DNA from: an uncultured Caldilineaceae bacterium
GTDB lineage: Bacteria > Chloroflexota > Anaerolineae > Caldilineales > Caldilineaceae
DNA: 64,000 bases
NCBI GenBank assembly: GCA_958295915.1
Contig: OY282381.1
Location: forward strand, 2,750,722-2,814,721
Reading direction: 5' to 3'
Shown piece after piece: positions 1-9,066 of the stretch. The number at the start of each line of letters is the position of its first letter. Positions within the stretch are counted from its first letter, which is position 1. The notes under the pieces were generated by a model. That model was not told where the DNA came from, searched no databases, and worked only from the letters and a program-made list of their open reading frames with translations. The position numbers and the translations under genes are program-made.

Positions 1-2
1 CA

Positions 3-221
3 GCCCTGCAGTCGGCTGTCATTGCCGGCGCTGGCATCGATCACTTCTGGGCAGAACCTTTGCCGCCGGATTCGCCCTTCTGGGATCTCGAAAATGTCCT
101 CATCACCCCGCATACCGGCGGCGAAACCCGCATGTATGAAGAAAACCTGCTCGATATTCTGATGCAGAATCTGAACCGGCTGTGGCGGGGCGAGGCGGAG
201 CTCCGCAACCAGGTGGTGTAG
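3..221 (+). CDS. D-2-hydroxyacid dehydrogenase, C-terminal end (partial)
   Basis: The window opens inside this gene; 72 codons remain, ending in TAG at 219-221. The frame reads GAGIDHF...PPDSPFWDLENVLITPHTGGET. This is the usual end of the NAD-binding domain of D-isomer-specific 2-hydroxyacid dehydrogenases, where the His of ITPH is the catalytic acid/base histidine. The family reduces 2-keto acids with NAD(P)H. Substrate cannot be judged without the N-terminal catalytic domain. The family call is good; the exact enzyme is unknown. Confidence 0.75.
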   Translation, partial: ALQSAVIAGAGIDHFWAEPLPPDSPFWDLENVLITPHTGGETRMYEENLLDILMQNLNRLWRGEAELRNQVV

Positions 222-226
222 AGGAC

Positions 227-290
227 AGCAAGCAGGAGAGAGAAACGCCAATATCTCTTCACTGCTCAACTGACCACATATCGAGTTGAA
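227..290. repeat. Purine/pyrimidine-rich dispersed repeat (family 2)
   Basis: A GAGAGAGAAAC block followed by CTCTTCACTGCTCA. It resembles intergenic blocks at 20361-20430, 21768-21825, 42428-42485 and 45875-45955. The purine arm and pyrimidine arm can pair as a long imperfect hairpin. The rest of the 160-base gap up to 383 shows only the ribosome-binding site of the next gene. Confidence 0.5.
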
Positions 291-383
291 GGGTCAGCTA
301 AAGGGTTGGTAGAATGTCAGATATGTCAGGTGGCGCTGCGCGATGCTGAGAGCATGCGCGTATGCCCATGACCAGGAGAGGAC

Positions 384-2462
384 ATGATTTCGTTCCCGTT
401 TGCGCGTCTGCTTGCGAACGCCGCAGCGCTGCTCACAGCGCTGTTCCTCGCGCGCGCCCATCCCGCCTTCGCGCAGGAGAAATCGCTGCTCTGGGAGCGC
501 TTCGATGTGGACATCGTCATACGCCAAGACGGCGCTTTCGATGTGGCGGAGCATCAGAGCATCCATTTTGCGCGCGGCACATTCACTTTCGGCTTTCGTG
601 ACATTCCCAAACACAACTTCAACGCTCTCAGCAACTGGTCCATAACGGACAGCGGCGGCAACCGCTATCAGCTGGTGAATGGCGGCAACGAGCCCTATAC
701 GTTCACCGTCTCCGATCGGGGCTCTCGTTACGTCATCCACTGGTATTTCCCGCCCATAGCCAACCAGAGCGAGACCTATACACTTGCCTATACCGTGCAT
801 GGCGGCCTGCGCTACTACGGAGGCGGCGACCAACTCTGGTGGAAAGCGATTTACGGCGATCGCAGCTTCCCGGTGCAGGCCGGGCGGGTGGATGTGGTCG
901 CGCCGGCCGTGATTCAGGAATGGGCTGCGTACATCAACTTTGCGGATGCCCGGGAAGACGCATCCGCTTCGCTCCTGGAGAGTCGCCAGGAGATAGTTTT
1001 TGAGCTTGACCGCAGCCTGCCGCCCGGTGAAGAGTTCGAAGTGCGGGTGGAATTTGCGCCCAATGTGGTGGCCGGCGAACCCCAGCCCTGGCAGTCTCGG
1101 GCCGATGCTGAAGCGGCGGATCGCGAGGCTGCCGCGCGCTTTCGCAACACGTGGGGGCCGATACTGACCCTGGGGTTTGGCGCTTTGGGCCTGCTCTTCC
1201 TCTTGGGCGGCCCGGCATTGCTCTATCTGCTCTGGTATCGCTGGGGCCGCGACAAACCGGTGGAAATGGTCGCCGACTACCTGCCGGAGCCGCCGGACGA
1301 TCTGGCCCCCGGCGTTGTCGGTACCCTTCTGGACGAGCAGGCGGATATGCAGGATATCATCGCCACCCTTGTGGATCTGGCGCGGCGCAAAGTCATCAGC
1401 ATCACAGAAGAGAAAAAGGGCCAAGTCGAGCCCAACAGCGGCGCGTCAAGTCACGCCCGTTTACCGGGTACCGCGCGCGACTTCATCTATCGCCGCGAGG
1501 TCGCGCCTTCGAGCGCGCGCCAGACTGAACCTGGCAATCTGTCCCTCTCCTCCTTCGAACAGCTTCTGTTGGACAACGTCTTTGGCGCAAAGCATGAGGT
1601 CAGACTATCGCACCTGAAAGACAAATTTCACAGGAAGCTGCCCAAGCTCAAAAAGGCGCTGTATGATGAGGTGACCGAGCAGGGCTTTTTTGCGCGCAGT
1701 CCAGAAACTGTGCGCAACCAATACGGCTGTTTCGGTATATGTTTGTTGGTGGTCGCCGCCCTGGTTGGCGTTGGATTGGTGGCGCAGTTCGGCAGTCTGA
1801 CCGGCGCCGCTGTTCTGCCCGGGGTGGGGCTTGCCGTGATCGCCTTTGGCTGCTTGATCCTGGCGCGCTTTATGCCCCGCAAGACCGATGCAGGCTCCGA
1901 GATGGCGGCCCGCTGGCAGGCGTTCAAACGCTATCTGCAAGATATCGACCGCTACAGCGATCTGGATGAACAAAAGGAAATCTGGGATCGTTGGTTGCCT
2001 TTTGCTATCGCCTTTGGGGTGGATTCCCAGTACATTCGCAAATTTGAGGCGGTCGGCGCGCCCGCGCCCGGCTGGTACATTCCCGATCCAACCCTATATG
2101 GCCCATATCGGCATTGGTATTACGGCGCAGGCCCTGTCGGCCCTGTCGTCGATGGGGACGGGGCCGGCGGTATGCCCAGCGCGCCTCTTTCGAGCAGAGG
2201 CGCATTGCAACCTTCCGGCCAGCGCGCTGAAGGCGGCGGCCTCGGCGGGGGGTTAGACGATGCCAGCCGGGGGCTGAGCGCCAGTTTGGCGGGCATGAGC
2301 GCGGGCTTGGGGACGATGCTCAGCAGTACCGGCAATGCGATGACCAGCCGCCCCAGCAGCTCCTCCTCTGCGGGGGGCGGCTGGAGTGGCGGCGGGGGCT
2401 TTTCGGGTGGCGGCGGCTTCGGCGGCGGTGGTGGTGGCGGCGGAGGCGGCGGCTTTGGATAG
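384..2462 (+). CDS. DUF2207 domain membrane protein with Gly-rich tail
   Basis: 692 residues. The start ATG follows AGGAG with good spacing. A signal peptide (residues 1-30, ending AHPAFAQ) precedes an extracellular DUF2207-type beta domain (about 35-245). Then come a membrane helix (about 258-285), a cytosolic segment resembling the family's helical region (about 290-440), two further hydrophobic helices (about 448-500) and a long tail ending in almost pure Gly/Ser. The Gly-rich end is typical of DUF2207 proteins, predicted membrane proteins of unknown function. It heads a cluster with the zinc-ribbon, coiled-coil and SPFH genes, suggesting a joint membrane role. A palindromic repeat at 2181-2207 is read in frame. 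Confidence 0.85.
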   Translation: MISFPFARLLANAAALLTALFLARAHPAFAQEKSLLWERFDVDIVIRQDGAFDVAEHQSIHFARGTFTFGFRDIPKHNFNALSNWSITDSGGNRYQLVNGGNEPYTFTVSDRGSRYVIHWYFPPIANQSETYTLAYTVHGGLRYYGGGDQLWWKAIYGDRSFPVQAGRVDVVAPAVIQEWAAYINFADAREDASASLLESRQEIVFELDRSLPPGEEFEVRVEFAPNVVAGEPQPWQSRADAEAADREAAARFRNTWGPILTLGFGALGLLFLLGGPALLYLLWYRWGRDKPVEMVADYLPEPPDDLAPGVVGTLLDEQADMQDIIATLVDLARRKVISITEEKKGQVEPNSGASSHARLPGTARDFIYRREVAPSSARQTEPGNLSLSSFEQLLLDNVFGAKHEVRLSHLKDKFHRKLPKLKKALYDEVTEQGFFARSPETVRNQYGCFGICLLVVAALVGVGLVAQFGSLTGAAVLPGVGLAVIAFGCLILARFMPRKTDAGSEMAARWQAFKRYLQDIDRYSDLDEQKEIWDRWLPFAIAFGVDSQYIRKFEAVGAPAPGWYIPDPTLYGPYRHWYYGAGPVGPVVDGDGAGGMPSAPLSSRGALQPSGQRAEGGGLGGGLDDASRGLSASLAGMSAGLGTMLSSTGNAMTSRPSSSSSAGGGWSGGGGFSGGGGFGGGGGGGGGGGFG
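2181..2207. repeat. Palindromic coding insert (family 6)
   Basis: Arms GCGCCTCT and AGAGGCGC flank a short TTCGAGC centre, followed by ATTG. Related copies lie at 3525-3552 and 35746-35772, all inside coding sequence and all read in frame (here as APLSSRGAL). Confidence 0.65.
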
Positions 2463-2478
2463 ACATAAGGAGTGAATC

Positions 2479-3024
2479 ATGCGCGGAGGCGGGCGGATTG
2501 TCGGCCTGGTGATCATGGGCATCGCGGGCGTGCTATTCGTCGGCTGGGCGGCCACAGTCGCGACGTCCGGCACAACCACTGGCGGGCTGATCCTGGGGCT
2601 GTTCCTGGCTCTGCTCGTGTGCGCGCCGCTGCTGGGCATCGGCTTCTATCTCTGGCGCAAGGGGCGGCGGGAGGAGAGCGAGTTCGCGCAGGTGGCGCAA
2701 GAGAAGAAGATTCTGAATATGGTCCTTACTCAGGGTCAGGTGACCGTTCAGGAGATCATTGTCGAACTGCGGCAGCCCCGCGAGACCGTGGAAGATATGA
2801 TCCGCAACCTGGTGGGCAAGCAGCTTTTCAGCGGGGCCATCAATTGGGATAAAGGTCTTCTCTTCAGCGTCGAGAGCCAGCGACTGACAGGCGGACGCAA
2901 GTGTCCCAACTGTGGCGGCGAAGTCGAATTTGCCGGCAAAGGCTTGATCCAATGCCCTTGGTGCGGTAGCGAAGTCTTCCTGACCCAACGGGCCGCAACG
3001 CTGGCGAACGAAGTGACGGAATAA
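2479..3024 (+). CDS. Membrane protein with winged-helix-like middle and C-terminal zinc ribbon
   Basis: 181 residues. Start fixed by AAGGAG seven bases upstream. Two membrane helices (about 5-29 and 36-58) are followed by a basic stop-transfer. A helical segment (about 72-125; LTQGQVTVQEIIVEL...) looks like a small winged helix. The C-terminal zinc ribbon has CPNCG (about 145) and CPWCG (about 162). I do not recognise a named family. The architecture suggests a membrane-tethered regulator or adaptor of the neighbouring DUF2207 and SPFH proteins. It lies 16 bases after the DUF2207 gene and is surely co-transcribed. Confidence 0.75.
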   Translation: MRGGGRIVGLVIMGIAGVLFVGWAATVATSGTTTGGLILGLFLALLVCAPLLGIGFYLWRKGRREESEFAQVAQEKKILNMVLTQGQVTVQEIIVELRQPRETVEDMIRNLVGKQLFSGAINWDKGLLFSVESQRLTGGRKCPNCGGEVEFAGKGLIQCPWCGSEVFLTQRAATLANEVTE

Positions 3025-3028
3025 TCGC

Positions 3029-3058
3029 TCCTGGGAACGCGGGCGTCTCGCCTGCCAA
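3029..3058. repeat. Dispersed repeat (family 7)
   Basis: Intergenic. The reverse complement reads TGGCAGGCGAGACGCCCGCG followed by TTCCCAGGA. It matches 17969-17999, where the same element encodes the C-terminal residues of the molybdenum hydroxylase. Confidence 0.65.
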
Positions 3059-3080
3059 CTGGAAAAGGAAAGCAAAACAA

Positions 3081-3680
3081 ATGACGGATTCTTTTATGGA
3101 CAGAGCCCAAAAGGGCATGGGGGCCATCGAGCGGCTGCTTACGAGGCTGCCACTGGTTCAGGAATACAACGATAAGGAGCTGCGGCGGGAGGCCGATCAT
3201 CGCTTGCGCCAGACGCTCGTAACCGAGCTGGAGCAGGAAAAGCAACGGCTGTACGACGTGCAGAAGAAACTGCTGCGCGCGGGTGGGTTGGCCTATATGG
3301 ATGACGCTGACGGCGCCATTCAGAAATTGCAGACGCTCATCGACCGTATCAGGACCGCCAGCTATGGGTATGCCGGGCTGTTCGCCGCAGTGAAGATCCA
3401 AGAAGAACAGCTCGACGCCTTGCATCGCTTTGATGTGGCCTTGGCAGAGCGCGCGCACGAGATCAAAGCGACGATCGACCGGGTCGAGACAGCCAGCGCA
3501 AGCACAGAGGCAATCGGCCACGAGGGCGCCTCTTTCGAGCAGAGGCGCATTGTAACCTGGCAAGCTGTCAGCGACACAGTGACTGAGTTTCAGCGACTTT
3601 TTGATACGCGCAGCCAGGCGCTCACAGACGCCGCCTATCTGGCCGACGCGCCGCCTGCGCCGGAGGAGTGGATGGAGTAG
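3081..3680 (+). CDS. Hypothetical coiled-coil protein
   Basis: 199 residues, no signal peptide or membrane helix. Predominantly helical and charged, with heptad-like stretches around residues 20-75 (ELRREADHRLRQ...LEQEKQRLYDVQKKL) and 95-165. No catalytic motif is visible and I do not recognise a family. It sits between the zinc-ribbon protein and the SPFH protein in the same direction, so a scaffolding role in that membrane complex is plausible but inferred. A palindromic repeat at 3525-3552 is incorporated in frame near the C-terminal third (GASFEQRRI). Confidence 0.65.
   Translation: MTDSFMDRAQKGMGAIERLLTRLPLVQEYNDKELRREADHRLRQTLVTELEQEKQRLYDVQKKLLRAGGLAYMDDADGAIQKLQTLIDRIRTASYGYAGLFAAVKIQEEQLDALHRFDVALAERAHEIKATIDRVETASASTEAIGHEGASFEQRRIVTWQAVSDTVTEFQRLFDTRSQALTDAAYLADAPPAPEEWME
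3525..3552. repeat. Palindromic coding insert (family 6)
   Basis: Second copy of the GCGCCTCT...AGAGGCGC hairpin plus ATTGTAACCTG. The copy at 2181-2207 continues ATTGCAACCT, so the shared unit extends beyond the palindrome. It lies inside the coiled-coil gene without breaking its frame. Confidence 0.65.
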
Positions 3681-3704
3681 GGGCAGGTCTTGCGCCTGCC
3701 CACT
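3679..3704. repeat. Intergenic hairpin (family 9)
   Basis: GGGGCAGG and its complement CCTGCCC form a GC-rich stem with a TCTTGCG loop. A G-for-A variant occurs after each HTH fragment at 8912-8939 and 10929-10955, and degraded at 12885-12906. No T-tract follows, so this is a repeat hairpin and not a clear terminator. Confidence 0.5.
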
Positions 3705-3725
3705 ACCCCAGACAGGAGAAAATTC

Positions 3726-4784
3726 ATGCCAAGAATCATTGACGTTATCGAAGCGCCGGATCAGGGCGGGCGGGAGCTTGTCGTGCGGGCGCCGGCGTTT
3801 GGCTCGGGGGACTTCCGCCTGGGCAGTCAGGTGATCGTCCGCGAAAGCCAGCGGGCCGTTTTTTATCGGGACGGCAAATCTCTGGACCTGTTTGAGCCGG
3901 GGCGACACACAATTACCACATTCAACCTGCCGATCTTGTCCGGGCTTTTGCGGATGGGTACCGCTGGCCAGGACATCTTCACCGCTGAAGTGTTTTTTGC
4001 CAATATGCGCGAATTCACCGACCTGAAGTGGGGAACGCCGGAACCGGTCAGCCTGCGAGACACGGATTTGGGGCTGGTGCGTTTGCGCGGCTTCGGCCAG
4101 TACACAATGCAGATATCCGATCCCAAGCGCTTTGTGGACCAATTCGTCGGCGCCCAAGGGATGTACCGCACTGGGCAGATCACCGACTACCTGCGCGGCG
4201 CAATCATCAGCCGCATGACCGACTTGTGGGGCGAGAATATGACCAGTATTCTCGATCTGCCCCGGCTGTTCGACGAATTGAGCGCGGCCATGCGCGCCAC
4301 CCTGCAGGACGATTTCACGGCCATGGGGCTGTCGCTCAAACAGTTCCGCATCGTCTCCATCAGCCCCACAGAAGAAACGGCCAAAGCCATCGACGAACGG
4401 GCCAGTATGGGCGCCATCGGCGATATGAACGCCTATATGCAGTTCAGGACAGCCCGAGCATTGGGTGATGCCGCCCAACAGCCGGGCGGGGCAGGCGGCA
4501 CCGGCGAAGGTTTGGGGCTGGGCGCGGGGATCGGCCTGGGCGCGGGCATGGCGGGCATGATCACCAATGCGATGGGTGGCGCTACGCAGGGCGCGACGCA
4601 GCAGCCGGCCGCGCAGCCGGTCGCTGCGCCCGCTATCATGACGCTGGAACAGGCTGCCGGCTATCTGCAGGTCTCGCCGGCCGACATCCAGGCGCTGATA
4701 GACGATGGCTCGCTCCAGGCCAAACGGATCGGCAGCCACTACCGCATCGCCAAGCGCGCAATCGACGACTTTCTGGCGCCATAA
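3726..4784 (+). CDS. SPFH/YdjI-like protein with C-terminal excisionase-type HTH
   Basis: 352 residues. I chose MPRIIDVIEAPD because AGGAG lies about ten bases upstream; an in-frame ATG at 3690 lacks one. Residues 1-250 are an SPFH domain of the YdjI/virion-core type (REFTDLKWGTPEPV, a hallmark region, and a typical AAM.ATLQDDF helix). A Gly/Ala-rich linker (about 255-300) follows. The last 50 residues (MTLEQAAGYLQVSPADI...) form a helix-turn-helix of the excisionase/MerR-like HTH_17 type. YdjI-type proteins usually end in a zinc ribbon, so this tail is unusual. The 3' end (4551-4786) is duplicated downstream of the next gene and, in part, twice more. SPFH proteins scaffold membrane microdomains; DNA binding by the tail is inferred. 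Confidence 0.8.
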   Translation: MPRIIDVIEAPDQGGRELVVRAPAFGSGDFRLGSQVIVRESQRAVFYRDGKSLDLFEPGRHTITTFNLPILSGLLRMGTAGQDIFTAEVFFANMREFTDLKWGTPEPVSLRDTDLGLVRLRGFGQYTMQISDPKRFVDQFVGAQGMYRTGQITDYLRGAIISRMTDLWGENMTSILDLPRLFDELSAAMRATLQDDFTAMGLSLKQFRIVSISPTEETAKAIDERASMGAIGDMNAYMQFRTARALGDAAQQPGGAGGTGEGLGLGAGIGLGAGMAGMITNAMGGATQGATQQPAAQPVAAPAIMTLEQAAGYLQVSPADIQALIDDGSLQAKRIGSHYRIAKRAIDDFLAP

Positions 4785-4786
4785 AG
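4551..4786 (+). repeat. Direct repeat, upstream copy (SPFH 3' end)
   Basis: About 236 bases covering the last part of the SPFH gene through ATAAAG just past its stop. A 212-base copy at 8701-8912 is nearly identical apart from a ~21-base deletion and a few substitutions. The two copies bracket the restriction-methylase gene in direct orientation. Confidence 0.85.
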
Positions 4787-4890
4787 CACGTGGGGACGGG
4801 CCTTTCGCATGGTCGCGGAATGGCTTGACGCAGACATTGACACAATGCAGACATTGACACAATACGGAGCGCGGCGCTATTTGTTGAAGT

Positions 4891-7800
4891 ATGACGCCAT
4901 CTGTTCGGTTCCGATCGGGTCGGAGATGGCCTGTGCCGGAGGCGATGAACGACGCCAGAGGGATGATGAACGACAACATCCACTCGGACGGCGCAACCTC
5001 CCAGCCTTTGGGCATCGTTGCGCCGTCCGATAACGAAATCCGATCCGCTCTGGCTGCTCTGCCGGCGGACGACTTCGCGGCCGCGGCGTCGGACCTGCTG
5101 GGCGCTCTCGGCTACCACAGCGAGCGCACGCTGGAACTCTCCGGCGATGTGGACGATTTCAGCGCGCAGTTTCCCGCCGCGAACCCGGACACGGCCAGCG
5201 AACGCGTCTTCCGCGACAACGCCCAATCGGCGCGCCTCCTCTTCCAGCTGACCGATAGCGAAATCGAGACGGCGGCTCCAGCTTCTTTGTTCGATGCCGA
5301 CGACTTTGACAGAGGCAACGTCCGCAGCTTCCTGTTCGTCGCCATCGAACTGCGTGGCGCTACCTATCCCCGCGGCCAGTATGCCGCATTCACCCGCGAG
5401 ATAAACAAACGGCTGGGCCAGCCCGCTGTCGTCCTCTTCAGGAGCGCCGCGGACCTGCTCACCCTGGCCTTCATCCACCGCCGCGAGCACAAGCGCGACA
5501 AACGCCGCGCCGTGCTGGGCAGCGTCTCGCTGATACGCGAGATCGACCCCGCCAGCCCCCACCGCGCCCATCTGGATATCCTGGCCGAACTGGCCCTGGC
5601 AGCCCGTCTGCGCTGGATGGACACGCACGGCGCGCGGCACAACTTCGATGGTCTGCTGGCCGCCTGGCTGGACGCGCTGGACACCGAGGAACTGAACCGG
5701 CGCTTCTACAGAGACCTGTTCGCCTGGTTCACCCGCGCGCTCAGCGAGGCTACCTTTCCCGCCAACGAAGCCAGGACCCTGCCGGCCGAAGAGCACGTCA
5801 TCCGCCTGATCACGCGTCTGCTGTTCGTCTGGTTCATCAGGGAGAAGGGGCTGATCGCCGCAGACCTGTTCATCGAGGCGCGAGTCGAAAAGCTGCTGCA
5901 AGACTACGACCGCGCCTCGGGCGATTCCTACTATCGCGCGGTGCTACAAAACCTGTTCTTCGCCACGCTGAACACCGACATCGAGCGGCGACGATTCGCC
6001 AGAAAAATGAACGCCGACCACCGCAACTTTTCCCTCTATCGCTACCAGGAGGAGATCGCCGACCCCGACGCGCTGCTGGCATTGTTCGCGCAGACGCCCT
6101 TCATCAACGGCGGCCTGTTCGACTGCCTGGACAGCGAGGAAGCGCCCAAACAGGGCGGCTACCGCATCGATTGCTTCAGCGACAACGCCAACCAGCGCCG
6201 GGACTACTCCATCCCCAACCGTCTGTTCTTCGGCCCGGACGGGCTGATCCCCCTCTTCACCCGCTACAAGTTCACGGTCGAGGAGAACACGCCCGCGGAG
6301 CGGGAGGTGGCCCTGGACCCGGAGCTGCTGGGCAAGGTCTTCGAGAACCTGCTGGCCGCCTACAATCCCGAAACGCGCGCGACCGCGCGCAAGCAGACCG
6401 GCTCCTACTACACCCCGCGCCCAGTGGTGGACTACATGGTGGACGAGGCTCTGGTCGCGGCCCTGGCGGAAAAATGCCCGCCGGCCGCTGGCGACGTCGA
6501 CTTCTGGCGCGAGTGTCTGCGCTATCTGTTGGACTACGAGGACGCGTTCAACGACGCCCACGAACTCTTTGCCGAGAGCGAAAAAGAGGGCCTTGCGCGC
6601 GCCATCGCCGGATTGAAAATCCTCGACCCCGCGGTCGGCTCCGGCGCTTTCCCCATGGGCGCGCTACACAAGCTGACCCTGGCCCTGCGCCGCCTCGACC
6701 CCGACAACCGACGCTGGGAACAGCTGCAAAAAGAACTCGCCGCACAACGCGCGACGGCAGCTTTCGACACGCAGGATCAGCGGGAGCGCGCTGCCGAGCT
6801 ACAAGAGATCAGCGACACCTTCGAGCGCTACCGCGACTCCGACTTCGGGCGCAAGCTCTATCTGATCCAGAACAGCGTCTACGGCGTGGACATTCAGACC
6901 ATCGCCACCCAGATCGCCAAGCTGCGCTTCTTCATCTCCCTGGCCATCGAGCAGGATCCCGACCGCAACGCCGCCAACTTCGGCATCAAGCCCCTGCCCA
7001 ACCTGGAAACGCGCTTTGTCGCCGCCAATACGCTCATCAGTCTTAAAGGCGAACGGATGCTGACGAGCGAGAAAGCGCAGGATCTGGAGCATGAGTTGGT
7101 TAAAAATCGCGAGCGGTATTTTCATGCAATCACGCGCCAACGCAAACTTGCGTGCAGGAAAAAAGACAAAGCGTTGCGCGAGGGCTTGGCAGCGGAATTA
7201 CAGAATATCGGCATGCCCGCCGATGACGCGCAAAGAATCGCCCGCTGGGACCCCTACGACCAGAACGCCAGCGCCGACTGGTTCGACGCCAAGTATATGT
7301 TCGGCGTGGGAGACGGCTTCGATGTGGTCATCGGCAACCCGCCCTATGTACGACAAGAGAAAATTACGGCACTCAAGCCAATGTTGAAGAAGCGATACGC
7401 CTGTTACACCGGCACAGCAGACCTCTACGTCTATTTCTACGAGCGCGGGCTTGAATTTCTGAACGCGGGCGGTGTCCATATATTCATCTGTTCCAACAGT
7501 TGGTTGGATGTGAACTACGGCGCGCCATTACAGGCGTGCCTGTTGGACAACACGGCCGAGGCCGTTATCTGCTACAGCGAGGCGGAGCGCGAGTTCGAGG
7601 GCTCCGACATTAACACCATCGTGAGCATTATCCGCAAAGGAACGCCCGATGCGAATTCTTGCATTCATTTTATCACCTTCGGCACTTTCATCGGCGACCC
7701 TGATCGAAATAACCGTCGGGAGAGAACTCGTTCCTATTCTGACCTAAAGCGAGAGGCCACGCGCACAGGGAAATACACGGGCGACAAGTGGGGCGGGAAG

Positions 7801-8673
7801 TATCTCCGCGCACCGGATATCTACTGGACAATTTTGGAGAAGGGAAAGGATAAGCTGGCGCGTTTGGGCGATGTCGCTGAGGTGCGATTTGGTATCAAGA
7901 CGGGCGCAAATGAGTTTTTCTATCTGGACGATGAGAAGATTGGGGCGTGGGGGGTTGAGGAGGCATTTTTGAAGCCTGTCATCAAAAGTCCGCGTCAATG
8001 CAAAAGTATCCTCATCGATCCAGGTCAGTTGAAGTCTAAGCTGTTTATGTGCCCTGTGGACAAAGCAGATCTGGGTGGGACAGCGGCGTTGACATATATT
8101 AAGTGGGGCGAGTCACAGGGGTTTCATCGGAGGCCGAGTTGTCGAGGACGGGCGAGGTGGTGGGATTTGGGCGGCCAAATGTCTTTTGACTGGCTTATTT
8201 TGAGATTCCGTGATAAGAGGAATTGGACTCCGATTAACGAAACACCTTCTTTATTGGCTAGCGATGTTGTTTTTACTGCAATTCTTCATAATCGTAATAC
8301 AATCAAATCTGCAAATGCAGTTGCAAATTCGACTTTGGCAGTCCTTATTTCCGAAATCTATGGTCGAGTCAATTTGGGGGACGGATTGCTAACGACTTAT
8401 GGGCCCGAAATTCTACGTTTTGATTTCATATCACCCGACTGGATTGATGCCCAAATTGGCAAGGATCTAAGCCAAGCCTTTGAACCAATGAGACAGCGGG
8501 AAATTTTGCCCATCTTCGATGAAATCCACCAACCCGACCGCCGCGCCCTTGACGCGCTTGTTTTCGATGTCCTCAACCTCACTCAAGGGGAGCGGGATGG
8601 CGTATATGAAGCGGTGACCCATCTCGCGGAGGCGCGGCTGAGGAAAGCGAAAAGTTTGAGAGTGTCTGGCTGA
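4891..8673 (+). CDS. Eco57I-type (type IIG-like) restriction-modification methylase
   Basis: Up to 1260 residues. The adenine-N6 methylase core has motif I (DPAVGSGAF, near residue 579) and motif IV (NPPYV, near residue 816), with the YYTP element (GSYYTPRPVVDYM) before motif I, as in gamma-class fused enzymes. The ~500-residue N-terminal part is where such proteins carry nuclease and helical spacer regions; I cannot point to a clear catalytic triad. The C-terminal 350 residues should hold target recognition. Such single-chain enzymes methylate and cut DNA. The start is uncertain: ATGs at 4891, 4945, 4963 and 4966 are in frame, none with an ideal ribosome-binding site. The gene is solitary and lies between direct repeats, consistent with a mobile defence cassette. 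From about 7080 the base composition falls and codon use looks less GC-biased than the neighbours. Confidence 0.85.
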   Translation: MTPSVRFRSGRRWPVPEAMNDARGMMNDNIHSDGATSQPLGIVAPSDNEIRSALAALPADDFAAAASDLLGALGYHSERTLELSGDVDDFSAQFPAANPDTASERVFRDNAQSARLLFQLTDSEIETAAPASLFDADDFDRGNVRSFLFVAIELRGATYPRGQYAAFTREINKRLGQPAVVLFRSAADLLTLAFIHRREHKRDKRRAVLGSVSLIREIDPASPHRAHLDILAELALAARLRWMDTHGARHNFDGLLAAWLDALDTEELNRRFYRDLFAWFTRALSEATFPANEARTLPAEEHVIRLITRLLFVWFIREKGLIAADLFIEARVEKLLQDYDRASGDSYYRAVLQNLFFATLNTDIERRRFARKMNADHRNFSLYRYQEEIADPDALLALFAQTPFINGGLFDCLDSEEAPKQGGYRIDCFSDNANQRRDYSIPNRLFFGPDGLIPLFTRYKFTVEENTPAEREVALDPELLGKVFENLLAAYNPETRATARKQTGSYYTPRPVVDYMVDEALVAALAEKCPPAAGDVDFWRECLRYLLDYEDAFNDAHELFAESEKEGLARAIAGLKILDPAVGSGAFPMGALHKLTLALRRLDPDNRRWEQLQKELAAQRATAAFDTQDQRERAAELQEISDTFERYRDSDFGRKLYLIQNSVYGVDIQTIATQIAKLRFFISLAIEQDPDRNAANFGIKPLPNLETRFVAANTLISLKGERMLTSEKAQDLEHELVKNRERYFHAITRQRKLACRKKDKALREGLAAELQNIGMPADDAQRIARWDPYDQNASADWFDAKYMFGVGDGFDVVIGNPPYVRQEKITALKPMLKKRYACYTGTADLYVYFYERGLEFLNAGGVHIFICSNSWLDVNYGAPLQACLLDNTAEAVICYSEAEREFEGSDINTIVSIIRKGTPDANSCIHFITFGTFIGDPDRNNRRERTRSYSDLKREATRTGKYTGDKWGGKYLRAPDIYWTILEKGKDKLARLGDVAEVRFGIKTGANEFFYLDDEKIGAWGVEEAFLKPVIKSPRQCKSILIDPGQLKSKLFMCPVDKADLGGTAALTYIKWGESQGFHRRPSCRGRARWWDLGGQMSFDWLILRFRDKRNWTPINETPSLLASDVVFTAILHNRNTIKSANAVANSTLAVLISEIYGRVNLGDGLLTTYGPEILRFDFISPDWIDAQIGKDLSQAFEPMRQREILPIFDEIHQPDRRALDALVFDVLNLTQGERDGVYEAVTHLAEARLRKAKSLRVSG

Positions 8674-8700
8674 CGGCGGAGAAAATCGCGCTGGTGGGGC

Positions 8701-8912
8701 GCGGGCATGATCACCAATGCGATGGGTGGCGCGACGCAGCAGCCGGTCGCTGCGCCCGCCGTCATGACGCTGGAACAGGCTGCCGGCTCTCTGCAGGTCT
8801 CGCCGGCCGACATCCAGGCGCTGATAGACGATGGCTCGCTCCAGGCCAAACGGATCGGCAGCCACTACCGCATCGCCAAACGCGCAATCGACGACTTTCT
8901 GGCGCCATAAAG
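8701..8912 (+). repeat. Direct repeat, downstream copy (SPFH 3' end)
   Basis: Copy of 4551-4786. It begins 28 bases after the methylase stop and ends at the same ATAAAG, after which the two sequences diverge. It is also the head of the first tandem Uma2 unit. Confidence 0.85.
8707..8910 (+). pseudogene. Orphan excisionase-like HTH fragment, copy 1
   Basis: 67 open codons from ATG: a short Gly/Ala linker, then the same 49-residue HTH (MTLEQAAGSLQVSPADIQ...) that ends the SPFH protein. It is most likely a duplicated 3' fragment. However, the frame is open, starts with ATG and covers a complete HTH domain, so a small DNA-binding product is possible. No good ribosome-binding site precedes the ATG. 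Confidence 0.6.
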
Positions 8913-8970
8913 TAGGGGGCGGGTCTTGTGCCCGCCCACACCCGCTTTCGCACAGTCCATTCAGATGCGC

Positions 8971-9003
8971 CATTGGGTTCAATCCAATGAATTGTGCTAG
9001 AAT
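8971..9003 (+). promoter_or_regulatory. Promoter with extended -10 and inverted repeat, Uma2 copy 1
   Basis: TGCTAGAAT (8995-9003) is a good extended -10 box. Just upstream, CATTGG (8971-8976) and CCAATG (8984-8989) form a perfect inverted repeat, placed where an operator would block the polymerase. Both elements are kept in the other two units. The Uma2 start codon is 63 bases downstream of the -10. Confidence 0.5.
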
Positions 9004-9066
9004 TTCCCCAGACAACTGTAGTGCGCGCAGTGCGGAGTTCGCTATGTCAGAGCGAGAGGAGGGAGC

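Noticed and set aside
3679..3704. Rho-independent terminator between the coiled-coil and SPFH genes
   Set aside because: A good stem, but no T-tract follows, and the same hairpin recurs after the HTH fragments. Treated as a repeat.
2748..5015. 755-codon open frame on the minus strand across the SPFH cluster
   Set aside because: It runs antisense to four well-supported genes with ribosome-binding sites and known domains. Its own translation has no domain character and is rich in Arg/Gln/Pro/His, as expected of a shadow frame in GC-rich DNA.
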